Positions 15,392-23,193 of a stretch of 29,847 nucleotides of DNA are shown here, one piece after another; positions within the stretch are counted from its first letter, which is position 1, and each line of letters starts with the position of its first letter. The notes beneath the pieces were generated by a model. It had not been told where the DNA came from. It worked only from the letters and a program-made list of their open reading frames with translations, and did no database searches. Source of the DNA: an uncultured Collinsella sp. (GTDB lineage: Bacteria > Actinomycetota > Coriobacteriia > Coriobacteriales > Coriobacteriaceae); assembly GCA_900541175.1 (NCBI GenBank), contig UQIT01000025.1:1-29847 (forward strand), read 5' to 3'. A program made the translations under genes and the position numbers.

Positions 15392-15496
15392 GCCTTCTGA
15401 GGTGCCGCAGATTGACGTGAAAGAGGAGCGAAGCGTACTTCGGTACGCGAGCGACGGTTTGAACGTCAAGGTGCGGTGTCTCAGAAGGCTGTTTTT
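15392..15496. repeat. 98-base imperfect palindrome with UUCG-capped core and T-run, between nanK and nanE
   Basis: One diagonal runs from 15392 to 15489. Outer stem GCCTTCTGAG/CTCAGAAGGC (15392/15489) continues through three G-U pairs into CCGCA/TGCGG. Then come TTGACGT/ACGTCAA (15412/15469) and a short AAG/TTT stretch. After a purine-rich internal loop the core is GCGTAC-TTCG-GTACGC (15433-15448), a cUUCGg tetraloop. The right arm is followed by TGTTTTT (15490-15496), so as RNA it could terminate transcription before nanE. The sequence is unrelated to the palindrome at 14233-14340, but size and architecture are alike. It resembles a dispersed structured repeat. Confidence 0.8.
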
Positions 15497-15515
15497 GAGA
15501 AAGGTTGAGTCGAAC

Positions 15516-16202
15516 ATGACCGTTGATCCTTTGATCCAGTCCCTGAAGGGCAAGCTCGTCGTGAGCGTTCAGGCGTATATGGGCGAGCCGCTTCGTACGC
15601 CCGAGACCATGGCGCAAATGTCTCGCGCTTGCGAGCTCGGCGGCGCCGCCGCCATTCGCTGCCAGGGCCTTGCCGACATTGCCGCCATTAAGGGTCGCTG
15701 TGAGGTTCCCGTCATCGGCCTGTGGAAGGATGGGCACGAGGGCGTTTACATCACGCCGACGCTGCGTCACGCTCGCGCCTGCGTTGCTGCCGGTGCCGAT
15801 ATCGTGGCGATCGACGCCACCGATCGTCCGCGCCCCGATGGCAAGACGGTCGAGGATACCTTCCGCCCGCTGCACGAGGAGGGTGTGCTCCTGATGGCGG
15901 ATTGTGCCACCATCGAGGATATTCGCCGTGCTGTTGATATGGGCTTTGACCTGGTATCCACCACGCTTTCTCACGGCGTCGCCGCCATCGACTGCACCAT
16001 GGCCGATGGCCCCGACCTGCCGCTCCTGCGTCAGGCGACTGAGGAATTCCCCGGCCTTCCTATCATTTGCGAGGGTCGCGTGCATACGCCCGAGGAGGCT
16101 CGCGCCGCGATCGATGCTGGCGCCTGGGCCGTTGTCGTCGGCACCGCCATCACGCACCCCACGAGTATTACGAGTTGGTTCAAGGCTGCACTTGAGGCGT
16201 AA
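15516..16202 (+). CDS. nanE: N-acylglucosamine-6-phosphate 2-epimerase (ManNAc-6-P to GlcNAc-6-P)
   Basis: 228-residue TIM-barrel enzyme. Family blocks are clear: LKGKLVVSVQAYMGEPLRTPETM at the start, GGAAAIRCQGLADIAAIK, IGLWKDG with the catalytic Lys71, VYITPTLRHARACVAAGADIVAIDATDRPRP, and ICEGRVHTPEEA with Glu186. Length matches NanE (about 225-235). ATG 15516 was chosen because the homology starts directly after it; an in-frame ATG at 15402 lies inside the palindrome and would add 38 unrelated residues. The ribosome binding site is modest (GAAAGG about 11 bases away, or GAG at 6). It completes the NanA-NanK-NanE route; NagA and NagB, needed next, are not in the window. A terminator follows at 16254. 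Confidence 0.93.
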   Translation: MTVDPLIQSLKGKLVVSVQAYMGEPLRTPETMAQMSRACELGGAAAIRCQGLADIAAIKGRCEVPVIGLWKDGHEGVYITPTLRHARACVAAGADIVAIDATDRPRPDGKTVEDTFRPLHEEGVLLMADCATIEDIRRAVDMGFDLVSTTLSHGVAAIDCTMADGPDLPLLRQATEEFPGLPIICEGRVHTPEEARAAIDAGAWAVVVGTAITHPTSITSWFKAALEA

Positions 16203-16253
16203 GACAGGCCTCGTATCCGCTCGGGGCGGTATACTCAATATAGGCAATTGACC

Positions 16254-16290
16254 GCGCGGGATCCGGGTTGCTGGGTCCCGCGCTTGTTTT
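16254..16290 (+). terminator. Intrinsic terminator after nanE
   Basis: An 11-pair stem, GCGCGGGATCC (16254-16264) with GGGTCCCGCGC (16273-16283) including one G-U, is followed by TTGTTTT. It ends 14 bases before the rapZ start, so any rapZ promoter must lie upstream of it (a -10-like TATACT is at 16230-16235, without a clear -35) or rapZ depends on read-through. Confidence 0.8.
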
Positions 16291-16303
16291 CGGGAGGCAG
16301 CAC

Positions 16304-17224
16304 ATGCAAAAGGGAGATGCCATGGATGCGGCGGAGCGCTCGGAGCGCATCCCCGATATCGTCATCATCACCGGAATGTCCGGATCGGGCCGCACGCAGG
16401 CCATGCACGTGTTCGAGGACATGGGCTATTTTTGCATCGATAACCTGCCTCCGCGTCTCATCGCCCAGCTTGCCGAGCTCGTCGGCATCAATACGGGCGT
16501 GGGCAGGCATCTCGCCGTCACCTGCGATTTGCGTAGCCAGGGACTGTTTGACGAGTTGCTCGATGCGGTCGCCGCGCTCGAAGAGCGCGAGATGAGCTGC
16601 GACATCGTGTTCCTGGAGGCTTCTGACGAGGTGCTGATTCGTCGCTACAGCGAAAATCGCCGCCGTCATCCCATTGCCAAGCCGGGGGAGACTACGGCCG
16701 ATGCCATTCAGCGCGAGCGCCTTCAGCTTCAGGGCGTGCGCGACCGAGCCGATATGATTATCGACACGAGCCGTCTGCGCACCTCTGCGCTGCGCAACAA
16801 GCTACGTATGGCATTTTCCGAGCTGTCCGATCAGCAGCTCATGGACGTTCACGTGTTCTCGTTTGGCTTTAAGCACGGTATGCCCGTCGAGGCGGACATT
16901 ATGATCGACGTTCGCTTCCTGCCCAATCCGTTCTACGATCCCGAGATGCGCACCATGACCGGTCTCGATAAGAAGGTCTCCGACTTTGTTCTGGACCATC
17001 CCAAGACCCAGGAGTTCTGGAAAGCTTGGACGCAGCTGCTCGATACGGTCATGCCCGGCTATATCGCGGAGGGCAAGCCACAGCTTTCTATTGCCATCGG
17101 CTGCACGGGCGGTCAACACCGCAGCGTTGCCATCGCCGAGGCCACGGCACGTTATTTGGAAGGCGCCCAATATCACGTGAGCATTTCCCACCGCGACCTG
17201 TCGCGCGCCAACACGAAGGCATAG
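16304..17224 (+). CDS. rapZ: RapZ/YvcJ-family P-loop nucleotide-binding protein
   Basis: 306-residue P-loop protein of the RapZ family. In E. coli RapZ is an RNA-binding adaptor that senses glucosamine-6-P; in other bacteria the role is less clear. The N-terminal loop reads GMSGSGRT (24-31), with Arg30 in place of the Walker lysine, as in other actinobacterial homologues I recall. The conserved CIDNLPPRL, DVRFLPNPFYDPEMRTMTGLD and AIGCTGGQHRSVAIAE blocks are present. ATG 16304 has GGAGG 6 bases upstream; ATG 16322 with GGGAG upstream is also possible. The whiA gene starts 6 bases after the stop. The usual third member of this gene neighbourhood, yvcK, is not between them. A link to amino-sugar signalling would suit the adjacent nan genes but is speculative. 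Confidence 0.92.
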   Translation: MQKGDAMDAAERSERIPDIVIITGMSGSGRTQAMHVFEDMGYFCIDNLPPRLIAQLAELVGINTGVGRHLAVTCDLRSQGLFDELLDAVAALEEREMSCDIVFLEASDEVLIRRYSENRRRHPIAKPGETTADAIQRERLQLQGVRDRADMIIDTSRLRTSALRNKLRMAFSELSDQQLMDVHVFSFGFKHGMPVEADIMIDVRFLPNPFYDPEMRTMTGLDKKVSDFVLDHPKTQEFWKAWTQLLDTVMPGYIAEGKPQLSIAIGCTGGQHRSVAIAEATARYLEGAQYHVSISHRDLSRANTKA

Positions 17225-17230
17225 GCCTGC

Positions 17231-18160
17231 ATGTCGTTTACCGCTGAGGTGCGCGACGAGCTTGCGCGCTGCGAACCCGAATGTGAATACTGCGATTTGT
17301 CGACGCTTGCCGCCCTCACGCGCGTGAGCGGTACGCTCTCGCTTACCGGCTCTGGGCGGTATCGTTTGACGGTTGCGACTGAGACGGGAGCCGTTGCGCG
17401 CACGATGATCACGCTGACGCATCGCATCCTTAAGCTCAAAACGGAGTTCACCGTCCGTAAATCTGTATTGCATAAGGTTCGAAACTACCTCATCACCTTG
17501 CCCGATCAACCCGACCTGGATAAGGCTCTGGTGCTGCTGGGTATCCTCGACCGTAGGGGAGGACTTGTTGCCGGCGTGCCCCGACATATCGTTGCCCGTC
17601 CTTGCTGCAGGCTTGCCTATATCCGCGGCGCGCTCATCGCGGGCGGCTTCGTGGCCGATCCACGCGGCGATTTTCATTTGGAGATCGCGGTGCAGGGCGA
17701 GCAATATGCCAAGGGGCTTTGCGATCTGTTGGAGCAGGTTGGGGTCCATGCTCGTGTTAATGCACGGCGGGGGTCATATGCCGTGTACATTAAGAGTGCC
17801 GAGGAAATCGAGCATCTTTTAAAGCTGATTGGTGCCAAGCGCAGCGTTGCCGAGATTGAGGAGGCGCGCGCGGTCAAGTTGGTTAAGAACGATGTGAACC
17901 GTCGCGTGAACGCCGAGCTCGCCAACCAGACCAGAAGCGCCGGTGCTGCCCAACATCAGCTTGCGCTTATCGATGAGCTCGAACAGCGGGGTTTGCGCGA
18001 CACGCTTCCGGATGCCTTGGCGGTCTTTTGCGACCTGCGCGAGCGCTATCCCGATCTTTCGCTGCGTGATTTAGGGGAGATGGCTGACCCTCCCTTGTCG
18101 AAGTCTGCCCTCTACCATCGAGTTTTGAGGCTTGAAAAGCTCATTGAAGCAAACAGGTAG
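17231..18160 (+). CDS. whiA: WhiA-type DNA-binding regulator
   Basis: 309-residue protein with the WhiA arrangement: an N-terminal degenerate LAGLIDADG homing-endonuclease-like pair of repeats (starting SFTAEVRDELARCEP, with the block RLAYIRGALIAGGFVADPRGDFHLEI near 125-150), and a C-terminal helix-turn-helix containing LSLRDLGEMADPPLSKSALYHRVLRLEKL. WhiA controls sporulation genes in Streptomyces and affects cell division in non-sporulating bacteria. The stretch LVKNDVNRRVNAELANQTRSAGAAQHQ is the family's most conserved signature. The start at 17231 follows the rapZ stop by 6 bases with only a weak ribosome binding site (AGG), consistent with translational coupling. The target in this organism is not evident. 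Confidence 0.93.
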   Translation: MSFTAEVRDELARCEPECEYCDLSTLAALTRVSGTLSLTGSGRYRLTVATETGAVARTMITLTHRILKLKTEFTVRKSVLHKVRNYLITLPDQPDLDKALVLLGILDRRGGLVAGVPRHIVARPCCRLAYIRGALIAGGFVADPRGDFHLEIAVQGEQYAKGLCDLLEQVGVHARVNARRGSYAVYIKSAEEIEHLLKLIGAKRSVAEIEEARAVKLVKNDVNRRVNAELANQTRSAGAAQHQLALIDELEQRGLRDTLPDALAVFCDLRERYPDLSLRDLGEMADPPLSKSALYHRVLRLEKLIEANR

Positions 18161-18235
18161 GTTAAAGTATCGACTTATATACGGATTTAGCTGCTATTTT
18201 ATTCTTTAAAGCGTTTTAACGCAAATTTGATTTTC

Positions 18236-18281
18236 AATTTCGAGCATTCTCGTGAAATTCAAGTCAAAAAAAAGGTATATT
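18236..18281 (+). promoter_or_regulatory. Candidate gap promoter with inverted repeat
   Basis: The 193-base AT-rich gap before gap contains a -10-like TATATT (18276-18281) with a weak -35 TGAAAT (18253-18258, spacer 17). The inverted repeat AATTTC (18236-18241) and GAAATT (18254-18259), with CGAG/CTCG inside it (18241-18244 and 18249-18252), overlaps that -35 and could be an operator. The leader would be about 65 bases. The evidence is compositional and positional only. Confidence 0.38.
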
Positions 18282-18353
18282 AGGCGAGTGGTTAGTTTGT
18301 GGGCCTCAACGGCGGGCGCTGTAGCTCGCGGGGGCCTTACGAAAGGAGACACA

Positions 18354-19379
18354 ATGGCAGTAAAGGTTGCTATTAACGGCTTCGGTCGCATCGGTCGTCT
18401 GGCTTTCCGTCAGATGTTCGGTCATGAGGGCTCCGAGATCGTCGCTATCAACGACCTCACCTCTCCCGATATGCTCGCTTACCTGCTGAAGTACGACTCC
18501 ACGCAGGGCAACTACGCTCGCGATCACGAGGTCGTTGCTGGCGAGGATTCCATCACCGTTGACGGCAAGGAGATCAAGATCTACAAGGAGGCCGACGCCA
18601 ACAACCTGCCTTGGGGCGACCTCGACGTCGACGTCGTTCTCGAGTGCACCGGTTTCTACACCAGCAAGGCTAAGGCTCAGGCCCACATCAACGCTGGCGC
18701 CAAGAAGGTCGTCATCTCCGCTCCGGCTGGCAGCGATCTGCCCACCATCGTGTACAACGTCAACCATGAGACGCTGACCGCTGATGACAACATCATCTCC
18801 GCTGCCTCCTGCACGACGAACTGCCTCGCCCCGATGGCCAAGGGCCTGAACGACTTCGCCCCCATCGTCTCCGGCATCATGACCACCATCCACGCCTTCA
18901 CCGGCGACCAGATGCCGCTCGACGGCCCGCAGCGCAAGGGCAACTTCCGTCGCTCCCGCGCCTGCTCCGAGAACATCGTCCCGAACACCACGGGCGCTGC
19001 CAAGGCCATCGGCCTGGTTCTCCCCGAGCTCAACGGCAAGCTCATCGGTGCCGCCCAGCGCGTCCCGACGCCGACCGGCTCGCTGACCAACCTCTACGCC
19101 GTCGTTGACAAGAAGGTCACCGTCGACGAGGTCAACGCTGCCATGAAGGCCTACGCCGAGACCATCCCCGATACCTTCGCCTACAACGAGGACCAGATCG
19201 TCTCCCGCGACATCGTCGGCGAGACCCACGGCTCCATCTTCGACGCCACTCAGACCATGTGCTCTGACCTCGGCAACGGCCAGACCCTCGTTCAGGTCAC
19301 CTCTTGGTACGACAACGAGAACTCTTACACCTCTCAGATGGTCCGCACCATCAAGTACTTCGAGAAGTTCGTTGCCTAA
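18354..19379 (+). CDS. gap: Glyceraldehyde-3-phosphate dehydrogenase, NAD-dependent type I
   Basis: 341-residue glycolytic enzyme converting glyceraldehyde-3-P to 1,3-bisphosphoglycerate. The Rossmann motif NGFGRIGRL is at the N-terminus, and an aspartate in AINDLTS at the end of the second strand favours NAD over NADP. The catalytic Cys153 lies in ASCTTNCLAP, and the phosphate-binding region and SWYDNENSYTSQMV are canonical. The codon choice is strongly biased, as expected for a highly expressed gene. ATG 18354 has AAAGGAG upstream; an in-frame extension to 18252 covers the promoter region and is not part of the protein. A terminator follows, so gap can be made in excess over the pgk-tpiA-gpmI genes behind it. 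Confidence 0.97.
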   Translation: MAVKVAINGFGRIGRLAFRQMFGHEGSEIVAINDLTSPDMLAYLLKYDSTQGNYARDHEVVAGEDSITVDGKEIKIYKEADANNLPWGDLDVDVVLECTGFYTSKAKAQAHINAGAKKVVISAPAGSDLPTIVYNVNHETLTADDNIISAASCTTNCLAPMAKGLNDFAPIVSGIMTTIHAFTGDQMPLDGPQRKGNFRRSRACSENIVPNTTGAAKAIGLVLPELNGKLIGAAQRVPTPTGSLTNLYAVVDKKVTVDEVNAAMKAYAETIPDTFAYNEDQIVSRDIVGETHGSIFDATQTMCSDLGNGQTLVQVTSWYDNENSYTSQMVRTIKYFEKFVA

Positions 19380-19416
19380 TTTGGCTTTTAGCGAATAGCT
19401 CGTTGAGCGTCTAAAG

Positions 19417-19463
19417 AAGGGCGCGGCCTTATAGGGCTTACACCCTAGGGTCGCGCCCTTTTT
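19417..19463 (+). terminator. Intrinsic terminator between gap and pgk
   Basis: A 12-pair stem, AAGGGCGCGGCC (19417-19428) with GGTCGCGCCCTT (19449-19460) including one G-U, has an inner TAGGG/CCCTA stem and is followed by TTTTT (counting from 19459). Only 56 bases separate it from pgk, with a second hairpin GTCTGCC/GGCAGAC (19474-19496) and no clear promoter. It probably attenuates rather than ends transcription. Confidence 0.85.
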
Positions 19464-19519
19464 ATAAGAAATCGTCTGCCGTAATGGGAGGCAGACACGT
19501 ACGAAAGGTAGAAGCAAAC

Positions 19520-20710
19520 ATGGCCTTTACCAAGAAGACCGTCCGCGACATCGATGTCGACGGCAAGCGCGTTCTCGTCCGCGTTGACTTCAACGTGCCT
19601 ATCAAGGATGGCGTCGTTGGCGACACCACCCGTATCAAGGCTGCCCTGCCCACCATCAACTATCTCGTTGAGCACAACGCTCGCGTCATCCTCATGAGCC
19701 ACCTCGGCCGTCCCGATGGCACCGGCTTCCAGCCCGAGCTGTCCCTCGAGCCCGTCGCCAAGAAGCTCGCCGAGCTCTCCGGTCTCGACGTTACCTTTGT
19801 CGCCGACACTTACGGCGAGAAGGCCGCCGAGGCCGTTGCCGCCGTCGAGCCGGGCAAGGTCCTCGTTCTCGAGAACGTCCGCTTCGATAAGCGTGAGAAG
19901 AAGAACGATCCCGAGATCGCTAAGAAGCTCGCTTCTTATGGTGACGTCTTCGTTCTCGATGCCTTCGGCACCGCTCACCGCGCCCAGGGTTCCGTCGTGG
20001 GCCCCGCCGCTTACCTGCCTGCCGTCGCTGGCTTCCTGCTCGAGAAGGAGGTCGACACGCTGACCGGCATCTTCGCCGAGCCCGAGCGCCCCTTCGTCGC
20101 CATCGTCGGCGGTTCCAAGGTTTCCTCCAAGATCGGCGTTCTCGATCACCTTATCGACTCTGCTGACACCCTGATCATCGGTGGCGGTATGGCCTACACC
20201 TTCTTCCTGGCTCAGGGCCTGTCCGTCGGTCAGTCTCTCAAGGAAGAGGACTGGGTCGAGCGCGCTGGCGAAATGCTCAAGAAGGCCGAGGAGAAGGGCG
20301 TCAAGATCCTGCTCCCCATCGACAACCGTGTTGCCGATCACTTTGGTGAGGACGCTGTCCCCGAGGTTGTCGCTTCCGACGCTATCCCTGACGACCGTGA
20401 GGGCATGGACATCGGTCCTAAGACCGAGGAACTTTACGCCGAGGCTGTCAAGGGCGCCAAGACTGTGTTCTGGAACGGCCCCATGGGCGTCTTCGAGTTC
20501 GATAACTTCGCTCACGGCACCCAGGCTATCGCCGAGGCTGTCGCCGAGGCCGACTGCACCTCGATCATCGGCGGTGGCGACTCTGTCGCAGCTGTCAACA
20601 AGTTCAACCTGGCCGACAAGATGAGCTGGATCTCCACCGGTGGTGGCGCTTCCATGGAGCTCGTCGAGGGTAAGGCCCTGCCCGGAGTGGAGGCGCTTCT
20701 CGATGCCTAA
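19520..20710 (+). CDS. pgk: Phosphoglycerate kinase
   Basis: 396-residue two-domain kinase producing ATP from 1,3-bisphosphoglycerate. Visible landmarks: RVLVRVDFNVPIKDG with the substrate-binding DFN at the N-terminus, MSHLGRPDG, the hinge segment FVAIVGGSKVSSKI, and the nucleotide-binding SIIGGGDSVAAVNKF and MSWISTGGGASMELVEG at the C-terminus. ATG 19520 starts the canonical sequence; an in-frame ATG at 19484 would add 12 residues and lies in the hairpin after the gap terminator. GAAAGG and GTAGAAG upstream serve as ribosome binding site. The 3' end overlaps tpiA by 8 bases, suggesting coupled translation. Confidence 0.97.
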   Translation: MAFTKKTVRDIDVDGKRVLVRVDFNVPIKDGVVGDTTRIKAALPTINYLVEHNARVILMSHLGRPDGTGFQPELSLEPVAKKLAELSGLDVTFVADTYGEKAAEAVAAVEPGKVLVLENVRFDKREKKNDPEIAKKLASYGDVFVLDAFGTAHRAQGSVVGPAAYLPAVAGFLLEKEVDTLTGIFAEPERPFVAIVGGSKVSSKIGVLDHLIDSADTLIIGGGMAYTFFLAQGLSVGQSLKEEDWVERAGEMLKKAEEKGVKILLPIDNRVADHFGEDAVPEVVASDAIPDDREGMDIGPKTEELYAEAVKGAKTVFWNGPMGVFEFDNFAHGTQAIAEAVAEADCTSIIGGGDSVAAVNKFNLADKMSWISTGGGASMELVEGKALPGVEALLDA

Positions 20711-21470
20711 TCGCACCCTTCTTATCGCTGGTAACTGGAAGATGAACAACGACGTCGCCGAGGCCGCCAAGCTCGCCGACGAGCTGGCTCAGGCTCTGCC
20801 CGAGGTTCCGGCTGGCGTCGAGGTGCTCGTCTGCCCTCCGACCATCGACATCACCACGGTTCATGACCGCATTCAGGCTGCCCCCATCGCCCTCGGTGCA
20901 CAGAACGTGTACTGGGAGGCCAAGGGTGCCTTCACCGGTGAGTCCTCTTGCGACATGCTCAAGTCCGCTGGCTGCACCTACTGCATCATCGGCCACTCCG
21001 AGCGTCGTGACTACTTCCACGAGACTGACGAGGACCAGAACAAGAAGGCCAAGGCCCTCGTTGCCGCCGGTCTTGTTCCCGTCTTCTGCTGCGGCGAGTC
21101 CCTCGAGGTCCGCGAGGCCGGCACCTATGTCGAGCACGTCGTGAACCAGGTCAAGGCTGGCCTTGCTGGTCTTGAGATCACCTGCCCCAAGCAGGTCGTC
21201 GTCGCCTACGAGCCCATCTGGGCCATCGGCACCGGCAAGACCGCTACTGCTGAGGACGCTCAGGAGGTCTGCGGCGCTATCCGTGAGACCCTCAAGGAGA
21301 TGTTTGGCGAGGAGCTCGCCGACGGCATCCGCGTCCTGTACGGTGGTTCCGCCAAGCCCGGCAACATTGCCGAGCTCGTCGCCAAGCCCGACGTTGACGG
21401 CGCCCTCGTGGGCGGCGCTTCGCTCAAGGCTGCCGACTTCGCCTCTATGGTCGTCAAGGCAGGCGAGTAG
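20703..21470 (+). CDS. tpiA: Triosephosphate isomerase
   Basis: 255-residue TIM-barrel enzyme interconverting dihydroxyacetone phosphate and glyceraldehyde-3-P. AGNWKMN carries the catalytic lysine near the N-terminus, His98 lies in IIGHSERR, Glu170 in VAYEPIWAIGTGK, and the phosphate-binding YGGSAKPGN follows. The ATG at 20703 overlaps the end of pgk by 8 bases in a different frame; GGAGTGGAGG lies upstream inside pgk. An earlier in-frame start at 20640 would add 21 residues not seen in the family. gpmI begins 5 bases after the stop. Confidence 0.97.
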   Translation: MPNRTLLIAGNWKMNNDVAEAAKLADELAQALPEVPAGVEVLVCPPTIDITTVHDRIQAAPIALGAQNVYWEAKGAFTGESSCDMLKSAGCTYCIIGHSERRDYFHETDEDQNKKAKALVAAGLVPVFCCGESLEVREAGTYVEHVVNQVKAGLAGLEITCPKQVVVAYEPIWAIGTGKTATAEDAQEVCGAIRETLKEMFGEELADGIRVLYGGSAKPGNIAELVAKPDVDGALVGGASLKAADFASMVVKAGE

Positions 21471-21475
21471 GACAT

Positions 21476-23029
21476 ATGGCACAGCGTCATCTTCCTGCAC
21501 TCCTGATTATCATGGACGGCTGCGGCCTTGCTCCGGCCGATGGCGAGAACGCCGTCGCCGCTGCCAAGACGCCCTTCCTTGATAGCCTGTACGAGAAGTA
21601 TCCCCACACTACGCTCGGCGCTTCGGGCGAGGACGTGGGCCTTCCCGACGGTCAGATGGGCAACTCCGAGGTGGGTCACCTCAACATCGGTGCCGGCCGT
21701 ATCGTGTTCCAGGAGCTTTCGCGCATCAACAACGCCATCAAGGATGGCTCCATCGCCAAGAACGAGGTCTTCGTCAAGGCTATGGACGACGTCAAGGCTG
21801 ACGGCAAGACCCTTCACCTCATGGGTCTTATGAGCCCTGGCGGTGTTCATTCTCACATGAACCACGTCGAGGCCCTGGTCAAGATGGCTGCCGAGCACGG
21901 TGTCAAGACCGTTCGCGTCCACGCCTTCATGGATGGCCGCGACGTTGACCCGCAGTCCGGTGCCGGCTACATGAGTGAGTTCTGCGCCTTCCTGGCTAAG
22001 ATCTCCGAGGAGACCGGTTGCGACGCTCGCGTTGCCACCGTCTCGGGCCGTTATTGGGCCATGGACCGCGATAATCGTTGGGAGCGCATCCAGCGCGCCT
22101 ACGACGTCATGGTCAACGCGTCCGATGCTGATACCGACCCCGTTGCCGGTATCAAGGCCTACTACGAGAAGGACCCGCGCGGCGACGAGTTCGTCGAGCC
22201 CTTCGCTGCCCACAACGAGGGCATTCACGAGGGCGACGCGGCCATCTTCTTCAACTTCCGTCCCGACCGCGCTCGTCAGATGACCCGCGTGTTCACGGAC
22301 AAGGAGTTCGACGGCTTTGAGCGCGAGCAGATCAAGCTTTCGCACTTTGTGACGATGACCGAGTATGATCCGACGTTTGACGTCGAGGTCGCCTTCCCCA
22401 AGACGTTCCCCGAGAACGTCCTGGCCGACGTTATCGCCGCCAATGGCCTGAAGCAGCTGCACACTGCCGAGACCGAGAAGTACGCCCACGTGACGTTCTT
22501 CCTCAACGGTGGCATCGAGGAGCCCAAGGAGGGCGAGGAGCGCGTGCTCGTCGCTTCCCCCAAGGTTGCTACCTACGATCTGCAGCCCGAGATGAGCGCT
22601 CCCGAGGTTACCGAGAAGCTCGTCGCCGCCATCAACGAGGATCGCGCTGATTTCTACATCGTGAACTTCGCGAACTGCGACATGGTTGGTCACACCGGTG
22701 TCTTCGACGCTGCCGTTAAGGCCGTTGAGGCTGTTGACGATGCCCTGTCCAAGGTTGTCCCGGCGATTCTCGCCAAGGGCGGCTTTGCACTGATTACCGC
22801 CGACCACGGCAACGCCGATCACATGTTTGACGTTGCTTCCGACGGTTCCAAGCATCCGTTTACGGCTCACACCACCAACCGCGTGCCGTTCATCATCGTT
22901 GATGAGAAGGCCAAGCTCACCGGTATCGAGGACGGCCGTCTTTCCGATATCGCTCCGACCATGCTCACCATGGCTGGTATTGAGCCTTCCGCCGAGATGA
23001 CGGGCCGCGTGCTCGCTACCGAGGCCTAA
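21476..23029 (+). CDS. gpmI: Phosphoglycerate mutase, cofactor-independent
   Basis: 517-residue alkaline phosphatase-superfamily enzyme converting 3-phosphoglycerate to 2-phosphoglycerate with Mn2+ and without 2,3-bisphosphoglycerate. The metal-binding start LLIIMDGCGL, the phosphoserine loop QMGNSEVGH with Ser64, AFMDGRDVDP, FFNFRPDRARQ, NCDMVGHTG and TADHGNADHM (metal ligands) are all in the family order, and the length is typical. It completes a gap-pgk-tpiA-gpmI series; enolase is not in the window. A terminator follows at 23057. Confidence 0.97.
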   Translation: MAQRHLPALLIIMDGCGLAPADGENAVAAAKTPFLDSLYEKYPHTTLGASGEDVGLPDGQMGNSEVGHLNIGAGRIVFQELSRINNAIKDGSIAKNEVFVKAMDDVKADGKTLHLMGLMSPGGVHSHMNHVEALVKMAAEHGVKTVRVHAFMDGRDVDPQSGAGYMSEFCAFLAKISEETGCDARVATVSGRYWAMDRDNRWERIQRAYDVMVNASDADTDPVAGIKAYYEKDPRGDEFVEPFAAHNEGIHEGDAAIFFNFRPDRARQMTRVFTDKEFDGFEREQIKLSHFVTMTEYDPTFDVEVAFPKTFPENVLADVIAANGLKQLHTAETEKYAHVTFFLNGGIEEPKEGEERVLVASPKVATYDLQPEMSAPEVTEKLVAAINEDRADFYIVNFANCDMVGHTGVFDAAVKAVEAVDDALSKVVPAILAKGGFALITADHGNADHMFDVASDGSKHPFTAHTTNRVPFIIVDEKAKLTGIEDGRLSDIAPTMLTMAGIEPSAEMTGRVLATEA

Positions 23030-23089
23030 TAGAAAACAAATACCGTTTTCTAGCAAGGGGGTTGTCCACAACCGGACAACCCCCCTTTT
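23030..23089 (+). terminator. Inverted repeat plus intrinsic terminator after gpmI
   Basis: A first inverted repeat TAGAAAAC/GTTTTCTA (23030-23037 and 23045-23052) follows the stop codon. The terminator proper is GGGGGTTGTCC (23057-23067) with GGACAACCCCC (23074-23084), then TTTT (23086-23089). Confidence 0.88.
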
Positions 23090-23148
23090 GGTATTTCTGC
23101 CATTTCCACCCCGTCCTTGAGTGGCAGGTAGGGGAGAGCGGGGGATTG

Positions 23149-23157
23149 TGGTACAGT
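23149..23157 (+). promoter_or_regulatory. Candidate extended -10 promoter of secG
   Basis: TGGTACAGT is an extended -10 (TG-N-TACAGT) placed 37 bases before the secG start. No good -35 lies at the usual distance. The leader would be about 30 bases. Confidence 0.38.
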
Positions 23158-23193
23158 ACTGGAGTTTGAACTGTTCTATTAAGGAGCTTATCT

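Noticed and set aside
14233..15496. Insertion sequence or MITE pair flanking nanK
   Set aside because: The two palindromes share no sequence, I see no target-site duplications, and nanK itself is an ordinary kinase gene with the same composition as its neighbours.
18306..23071. Long minus-strand open frames (403, 441 and 603 codons) over gap, pgk and gpmI
   Set aside because: Same codon-bias shadow effect opposite highly expressed genes; no ribosome binding sites or family likeness.
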